Shown piece by piece: positions 57,127-64,000 of a stretch of 64,000 nt of DNA. Positions within the stretch are counted from its first letter, which is position 1. Every line of letters starts with the position of its first letter. The notes under the pieces were generated by a model. That model was given only the letters and a program-made list of their open reading frames with translations. It searched no databases and had not been told where the DNA came from. A program made the translations under genes and the position numbers. The DNA is from Chrysomallon squamiferum (lineage: Eukaryota; Mollusca; Gastropoda; Neomphalida; Peltospiridae). The stretch lies in NCBI GenBank assembly GCA_012295275.1, contig CM022678.1:7947316-8011315 (forward strand), given 5' to 3'.

Positions 57127-58422
57127 CATTTATTTATTTATTTATTTACTTACTTACTTACTTACTTACTTATTTCATTTTTATTTATTCCCGGGTTTTC
57201 CAAAATAATTATATTTTGTTTGTTTGTTTGTTGATTGATTGATTTTTGTTTCTTACTGTGGTCTCGTTAAACATTCATTCATTTATTCAATTGGTCATAA
57301 AGTGAGTGTAAAAGTCTCACAAATACCACCTTTACTTTTAATAGTTTTATTATTATTATTAGAAAGCTTTTGTTTATTGCATTGTAATAAACATTTTTAA
57401 ATTATGTGTATGTTTTTATTATCATTCACCCTTAAATATATGGGAAAAGTTAATAGTATTTTAGTAAACAAATTTTAAACCTACAGTAGCAAGGATCAAA
57501 TATGTTTAACACCGGAATATTCAACTGGTAACCTACTGATTTTGAATTCCCCGCTGAACGTTATAGCGTAGCATAATTTTTATAACAGTCACTATTTAGG
57601 AGGCAAAATACGAAACTGATTAAAATGTAAACATTAAATTCAATATATATTGCAAGTTTTTGTTTATTTCCATTTAGTATATGTGAATACCGTAACATTC
57701 TTTCCTTTTTAACGTCTAAGCGAGTTGTCGGACGATATCCAAGAAGAGTAACTCCAAATTGTTTAATGGTGCAGTTTGTGATTGAAATTCATTACGAAAC
57801 TTTGGAGATACGAGGTTGTTGGTGTATGGCTAAATACAACTCATATTTCTACTTTTATAATCTAATAACATTAAGAGTCCCAACCGTTCTATGCTACTCT
57901 TTCATAAGCTTGTTTCATATAATGATATATGAATTAAAAATATCAAAACTATCAGCCTATATTAGTATATATAACAATACAGAAACAGGGTGTATGAATT
58001 TGTGATTGAAATATACAAGAACTAAAGCGAGTAAAATATTTGTATTTGGAAAGCTATTATTATTATTATCTACATTTTTTCATTGCAGTATACTAACCTG
58101 CACAAAAATAAATCTTCCGTCACTGGTTTCAACCTTTTTCATACCGCGACCCCTTATTATCTTACGAGCAACTGAATATGACCGATGACCCCCTTTAAAA
58201 TGTTTGATTCAATAACATCTAGGGTTACCATATTTTCATCAAAGACAGTACAAAACGAATCTGAATTTTAATTTATTTAGCTATTAGTATTCTCGAACGC
58301 GATAACACAAAATCATAATGTAATTCAAAGTAAGTAATTTATTTCTGACGTTAAAATCTTTAAAAGTTTAAAAAAATACAAATTAGACAAATCATGGTTT
58401 TCAACCAAAGGTCCAATGATTC
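56796..58422. other. No supported gene; simple repeats
   Basis: (TAA)n at 56,881-56,920, ATTT/TTTG repeats at 56,985-57,075, (ATT)n at 57,076-57,126, (TTTA)n and (CTTA)n at 57,130-57,175. The + frames at 57,766-58,188 lack support. Confidence 0.5.
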
Positions 58423-58574
58423 TTAACAATGTGTGCCGTATTTTAATTTTCTAGTATTTCTATCATGCCCAGTCAAGAAGAGATCAACAAGAACTCCGGT
58501 AGCGACAATAACATCCTCAGGTGTGATTACATTTTGTCCATCCACATCATCATGGCCAATCCATGTTATCTTGT
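58423..58574 (-). CDS. Likely terminal exon of an unidentified gene (KITWIGHDDVDGQNV)
   Basis: Acceptor ttctgcag, then 49 codons including KITWIGHDDVDGQNVITPED and VIVATGVLVDLFLTGHDRNT, ending TAA. Clear protein-like composition in AT-rich DNA. No neighbouring exon found; it is not similar to gene A or B exons. Could be a pseudogene piece. Confidence 0.5.
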
Positions 58575-59690
58575 CTGCAGAACAGAATAATGTAATGGAA
58601 TAACGTGTTAAACTGTTGCAAATATGTATTTCCTCATTTGTTACCGTCTTAAATAATTGTGTGTAAAACTACATCAACAATTAACATAATAGTTTACCTT
58701 TTTGGCAAAGGAGATTCTTTCATCTTTTTTAATTGTTAAATAACTGAATCAATCAAAGAATGCTACAATAGCTGATTGTATAACAAGAAATGGTCTTTAA
58801 AAACAAACTGAAAAAAAAAAAAAGAAGTCATATCTGATGTGAACTGTTAATTTTTTCATTTGAAACCATATGATTGAAACATCAACAGTATCACTGGCTT
58901 AGACATATGAGTGTGGTATGTTACTCTATGTTTGTATACACAAAACAAAGAACTATGATTATATTTTTGCAGTGTTTGGAAGAAATCATTTGAGACATGA
59001 TACTTTCGTTGGTGATAGATACCACTGTTGTAGAATTATATGTATCCATGAGTTCTAAAACTGAGTTGCATGTACTTCCAGACAGATATATTAATTACAC
59101 GAGATACTAATGACTGTTTTAAGAATTTGATTGTTAGTTTTTTGTTTACTCAACACCAATTTTGTAATAACATTCATTTGTCATCAACTATCTAGTCATT
59201 TGAGTTATTACATACACACATAGTGTACACAAACATGTACATACACATTAAGATATTTTGTTTCTTCCAGATTTTACTACTTGAATTACATTTATTTATT
59301 AAATATTTGATTCATTTTCATTTTTTCTTAACATCAAAAATAATAATAGAGGGTTTTTTTTCTACATCGAGTGCTTTACCTATTTCTTTTTTAAACTGAA
59401 ATAAGTTATTGTTAAAATGTTGTACAGAGGCGAGTCAGTTAGGTTATTATAATTATTTTTGTTTTTGCTGTCAGATTGATAAAATGCTTCTATTCTGTTT
59501 ACTTTTAGCTGACTCTACTGTTAAAACGGTTTAGTAATAAATTTACTGCCTTAAAGGTTTTTTTCTGTTTTGCTTTTTCTCTGGTGATGGTTAACAGACG
59601 GTACCATGCACGAATAAATAAATATTTGTTTAACAACCATGCGACAGGTAAACTACTAATGTGGTAAATGTTCTTTATGAGCGTCTTTTT
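58575..59690. other. No supported gene
   Basis: AT-rich, no exon or repeat of note. Confidence 0.35.
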
Positions 59691-59697
59691 GAACACA

Positions 59698-59886
59698 ATG
59701 GGACTGAAGATTGATCCCACAGCTAGTAGCATCTCAGTCCAACAATATGGTCTGTTAATGATAAAAGAGAAGAAACCTGATTACTTAGTTCTACACGCTG
59801 TTATAGCTTTTTATAAACATCTGCTGGGTATGTGGTTGGAACAGGAAAGAAAACGGCAGGTGCTGGAAGGACAATTGAAAATGTAG
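59698..59886 (+). CDS. Possible coding fragment (MGLKIDPTASSISVQQYG)
   Basis: Sixty-two codons with protein-like composition: IKEKKPDYLVLHAVIAFYKH, then LEQERKRQVLEGQLKM and TAG. The ATG at 59,698 sits inside a longer frame. No clear acceptor or partner exon. Unidentified. Confidence 0.35.
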   Translation: MGLKIDPTASSISVQQYGLLMIKEKKPDYLVLHAVIAFYKHLLGMWLEQERKRQVLEGQLKM

Positions 59887-60069
59887 TTCAGAACATCTCC
59901 ACACATGTATAATTTATTTTTACCTGGTTTAACCAACAACACAGGTAATCTAGAGCTACCAACTATAAACAGATAAAGAAACACTTTATAAAATGACTAA
60001 GTCCATTATTCTTGTACATTTCCATTTTACAGAATATATCTTTTGTCCTTTTAATACATTATGATTATC

Positions 60070-60980
60070 TTGTCAATACAGAAATTAGTTGAAACTGCGT
60101 AGATTTTGCTTGCTCACATTAACCATGTAGAACCATATTCCAATTTCTCAGAAAGTTATGATTAAAAATCTTGTAAAATATCAAAAATGATTTGTGAAAA
60201 AGTTGTTATAAAATTAATTACATTTTTGCAAAATTAAAAACTCTAGTTTAAAAGTATCATAAATAAATAATATTAACAATTCTATATGTTACTTTCATCA
60301 GCCTATATCAGTATATGAATTAAAAACATCACAACTATCAGAATTACATATTACAGAAACATCATCAGAATAAAATATTATAAATATTTCCTTACTGTAT
60401 TGACAAGACAAAGTATTAAAAGAAGCACAATTTATTAAAAAAAAAAAAAAAAATTTCTGAGTATAGAATTTTGTTAGAATATAAACAAATAATCTTCAAG
60501 ACATGATTTGTAAATTAGAGGAAAGACAAATAGAAAATTTTCAAAGATCGACCCATACATAACACTGTTTGTTTCTGCGTTGATCACCCCACTTTTCTCA
60601 GTCAGTTCAGTAACCACAGCAAATAATCTCAGTTTGAATACTGCATAGTTGACAAGTTCTCAAGTAAATGTGTTATGCAGAAGATGATGCCCGACAAAAA
60701 AGGAAGTGATTATTATTTGCTTTTCTTACAGTTTATTTGTTTTTATTTATTTTATAACATATTTGTGAGCTGTGATCATTAGAATATAGGCAGACAGGAG
60801 AAATGTTTGTTAAAATTTCAAAAACAGGGAGGGTTATATCTTGTAAACTACTTGTGTGGTCATGCTAAAACTGGAAATATCAGCTTCTTCTATGCCAGTT
60901 ATCTTTACTACCCTAACTTCAGATCTTAAATAACAGAATCGTATCTTGAAGATTATTAAAATCCAGAAATAAATTGTTAG
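60070..60980. repeat. Segmental duplicate of 47,450-48,130 (3' side of locus C)
   Basis: Matches the region downstream of gene B, with an insertion near 60,745-60,920. Supports a third duplicated locus on the same strand. Confidence 0.8.
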
Positions 60981-61870
60981 TAATGCAACAAAAACTATTT
61001 ACAAACATAAGAAAACTCTTAAAATATAAAAAAAAATGAAAAAGAAAAAGTCTATTAATAAATAAATAAATAAACTTTACTATATTCACTGGCTTTAAGT
61101 CAAGGCTAAAAAATTCTGTCATTTAAATTAGCGTCATGAGAGAAAATTTGAAAAAACAAACAATAACAATAATCAATAAACCACTGAAATCAGATACAAT
61201 TTTAAAATAATTAAGTTTTTGACATTATGGGAAAAAAATTATAAATCTTAAACTTATAGTAGAGAAAAATATTTGAATGTTTTCAATAAAGACATCAGTA
61301 AATATCCAAAAATGAATAAAAAAAAAAAATTATAAATAAAATATAAAAAAAAAAAAAAAAAAAATTACAAAAACCTAGATAAGAAATGTAACAGAAAAAA
61401 ATGAAACCTACTGCACAATAATGATAAAAAATTACACACACACTCTTGTATCAAAGTTTTACAAATCAGAAATAACTTTTAACAAGAGAAAAAATGATAA
61501 ATAAAATAAGTACAAAAAAAGGAAGAACTTATATTATCATCAGAATAAACAAATGTTATACCTTTCTGAATTTACTTTACATTAAATGCCAATTTTGAGT
61601 TTGTTAATCCCAGTGTTTCTTAGTTTAAAATAAAGTGTTTTCTGAATTATGTAATTCACTTCACAGAATATAAAATTATGAATAGAAACAAATTTAGCAA
61701 AGAGGCACTACTGAGGTTCCGTCACAATAAGAAAAAAATGTTTTCAGCAGTTTAAACATATGTTAAATACAGAATCTGTATCACTTAACTATGAACAATA
61801 ATTAAATATTGTCAGTGGATTTAAATCAACAACAATAACAGATAAACCATTGAAAACGTGAGAAATTTTA
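60981..61870. other. AT-rich, no supported gene
   Basis: Poly(A) runs at 61,318-61,363. The stop exon expected by analogy with gene B (DSDEDFVDSPETLES) was not seen here. Confidence 0.35.
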
Positions 61871-61871
61871 C

Positions 61872-62225
61872 AGGGTGGTCCACAAAAAGCTGTGCAGTTT
61901 TAATTTGCCACAGTTTCTACAAATGTTGCCATTTTTCCAAGATTTTTCTGCCAGGGGTAGGATAGGACACCACCATACGTTTTAGCAGCAAGAACCATTT
62001 TCAAAATGTCCAGTTTTTCCGTTGAATTTTCTATTAATTAATAACATGTTCAATCCAACCCCCACACTGCTGAATCATTAAAGTTGTTGACGTATCTCTT
62101 GGAATTCTCCAAATTTCTCGCCTGATGTTTTCCACAGAACTCCGTAAAATCCCAACTTCTTGTGGACCTCCACTGCAACTGTTCCAAATGAGTCCTAACG
62201 TCCTGCTACATGGTATCATTCACCT
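61872..62225 (-). mobile_element. Truncated mariner-like transposon, C-terminal end
   Basis: A terminal motif 'cagggtggtccacaaaaagc' at 61,873 is the outer end. Inside, a minus frame ends SVENIRREIWRIPRDTSTTL and GGWIEHVIN before a stop at 62,034, which is the usual C-terminus of Tc1/mariner-type transposases. The 5' part, with the catalytic DDE core, is missing. A different element from the one at 48.7 kb, since the ends differ. Confidence 0.7.
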
Positions 62226-63007
62226 GAAAATGGAAATAAAACATTAATTTAAGTCTTTAAAATTGCACTGCTTTTTCTGGACTATGCTGTAAAATAAATC
62301 AGTTTGTTGACACTATGAAAAAAAAAAAAATCTTGATAATAAACTCATAGCGGAGAAAAATGTTTCAATTTTCTCATATCTAAAACCAATAAAATTAAAA
62401 ATTGAAAAATAAACAAAATCCTACATAAAAAAAGGTAACAGGAAAAATAACAAAAAATACTGCAGCTACTGCACAATGATAAAAATTATACTTGTATCAA
62501 AATTTTACAAATCTGAAATAATTTTTAATAAAAAATTTCTTTTATTTAAATTTCAAAAAAAAATAATAATAAAAAATAAAGACCCCAATATTTTAAGTCC
62601 CTTATGTAACAATTGTTTTGCTAATGTCCTAATTCTCCCATTTAAGTTTTCATTAATAATATAACCAACTGAAATTAAACTCTTTATTCCAATACATACA
62701 TTTTGAAGACAGCTCCAAATGTATCATAGATAACACACTCCATTTACTATTATACATAATTGTCCCTTCTATTTTTAGAACTTTTACAATGTTAGACAAT
62801 CAATTTGTCATATATATGTAGATACAACAAAGTAAGAACAACTTTTTCAACAACACTGAAAGCAACATTAAACTGTAAAGTGGAACTGTGAACATATATT
62901 AACTACAGATTGTATATCGCTTTACTTTGATCAGTAACAAAATAAAAATAAAATAAAAATAAAATTCCCAACAAAACAAACACAACAACTCTGAATTCAC
63001 ACATCAC

Positions 63008-63070
63008 CTGCTTTTGTGCAGCTGAACTTAGAGGTGTTTCTTCCAGATCGTCAGGATTCTGCTCTAAAAC
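63008..63070 (-). CDS. Locus C 63-nt exon 3
   Basis: Acceptor attattttcag, donor GTGATG, phase 0 to 0: VLEQNPDDLEETPLSSAAQK and Q. Acidic, probably disordered. Confidence 0.6.
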
Positions 63071-63398
63071 CTGAAAATAATAAAACCAACTGAAATTAAA
63101 CTTTCTGTCTCCCCATATGTACATTTTGAAGATAACTCTATTTACTATTATACATAATTCTCATTTCTATTTTTAGAACTTTTACAATGTCAGACAATCA
63201 ATTTATCATATATATGTAGATACAACAAAGTAAGAACAACTTCTTCAACAACACTGAAGGCAGCATTAAACTGAAAAGTGGAAGTTTGAACGTATATTAA
63301 ATACAGATTGTATTTACTATGATCAGTAACAAAAGAAAAAAAAATCCCTACAAAAAAACCAAACAAAAAAACCCAACAACTCTGAATTCACACATCAC

Positions 63399-63461
63399 CT
63401 GGTTCTGTGCAGGTCCACTTAGAGATCTTTCTTCCAGATCATCAGGATTCTGCTCTAAAAC
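63399..63461 (-). CDS. Locus C 63-nt exon 2
   Basis: Same splice sites and length: VLEQNPDDLEERSLSGPAQN and Q. It lies 391 bases from exon 3. Confidence 0.6.
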
Positions 63462-63788
63462 CTGAAAATAATAAAACCAACTGAAATTAAACTTTCTGTC
63501 TCCCCATATGTACATTTTGAAGATAACTCTATTTACTATTATACATAATTCTCATTTCTATTTTTAGAACTTTTACAATGTCAGACAATCAATTTATCAT
63601 ATATATGTAGATACAACAAAGTAAGAACAACTTCTTCAACAACACTGAAGGCAGCATTAAACTGAAAAGTGGAAGTTTGAACGTATATTAAATACAGATT
63701 GTATTTACTATGATCAGTAACAAAAGAAAAAAAAATCCCTACAAAAAAACAAACAAAAAAACCCAACAACTCTGAATTCACACATCAC

Positions 63789-63851
63789 CTGGTTCTGTGC
63801 AGGTCCACTTAGAGATCTTTCTTCCAGATCATCAGGATTCTGCTCTAAAAC
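63789..63851 (-). CDS. Locus C 63-nt exon 1 (in this window)
   Basis: Identical exon to 63,399-63,461, 390 bases away. Upstream exons of locus C would lie beyond the right edge. Confidence 0.6.
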
Positions 63852-64000
63852 CTGAAAATAATAAAACCAACTGAAATTAAACTCTTTATTCCAATACATA
63901 CATTTTGAAGACAACTCCAAATGTATCATAGATAACACACTCTATTTATTATTATACATAATTGTCATTTCAATTTTTAGAACTTTTACAATGTCAGACA

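Larger units (their letters stand above)
62394..63980 (-). repeat. Locus C: 390-bp exon-bearing repeat array, continues off the window
   Basis: Homologous to 18,577-20,430. Units around 63,080-63,476 and 63,477-63,866 are almost identical. The repeats carry three 63-nt exons with intact splice sites. Confidence 0.85.

Overview
This is an AT-rich, intron-rich animal nuclear window: GT-AG introns, large non-coding spans, many di- and trinucleotide microsatellites, mariner-like debris and a TRIM-type RING/NHL gene. A lophotrochozoan such as a mollusc fits best, but that is an inference from style and not from a diagnostic gene. No rRNA, tRNA or bacterial/viral genome features were recognised. 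Gene models were built by hand from splice signals and phase matching. A 200-base N run (18,377-18,576) marks an assembly gap.

Layout. 1-8.8 kb: a likely terminal exon on + (807-968) with a poly(A) signal, a degenerate tandem repeat (1.25-2.5 kb), a hairpin element and long gene-free sequence. 8.8-11.9 kb: a two-coding-exon minus-strand TRIM-like gene (RING, coiled coil, seven 24-residue repeats, NHL-like propeller). 12-18.4 kb: tandem duplications, microsatellites, a perfect 46-bp satellite and a possible first exon of a type II membrane protein.

18.6-34.0 kb: gene A, a minus-strand kinase-like gene of at least 20 small exons. From 34,011 down to 21,266 every exon phase matches the next. 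The first nine modelled exons are cassettes produced by tandem duplication. The kinase-like core lies at 27.1-22.8 kb. The 3' end dissolves into an array of about 390-bp repeats, each carrying a 63-nt exon, next to the gap.

34.6-37.3 kb: a DNA-transposon candidate with about 670-bp terminal inverted repeats and a TTTA target duplication. 37.6-44.9 kb: repeats of several families bounded by two similar direct repeats, with coding-like fragments of unknown identity. 44.9-48.7 kb: mostly featureless; 48.7 kb: a short mariner-like deletion derivative.

49.05-55.8 kb: gene B, a minus-strand paralogue of A with the same kinase-like core exon by exon, a simpler N-terminus and a recognisable stop exon. 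Its DFG exon carries a frame disruption. 58.4-59.9 kb: two unassigned coding-like fragments. 60-64 kb: a third related locus (C). It has sequence like the region downstream of gene B, a truncated mariner-like transposase end and three more 390-bp/63-nt exon repeats, and runs off the window.

The main theme is a tandem cluster of rapidly evolving, atypical kinase-like genes (HGDLH instead of HRD, very short region after DFG, no visible APE). Their flanking exons are amplified as frame-neutral cassettes. Their biological role cannot be told from the sequence.
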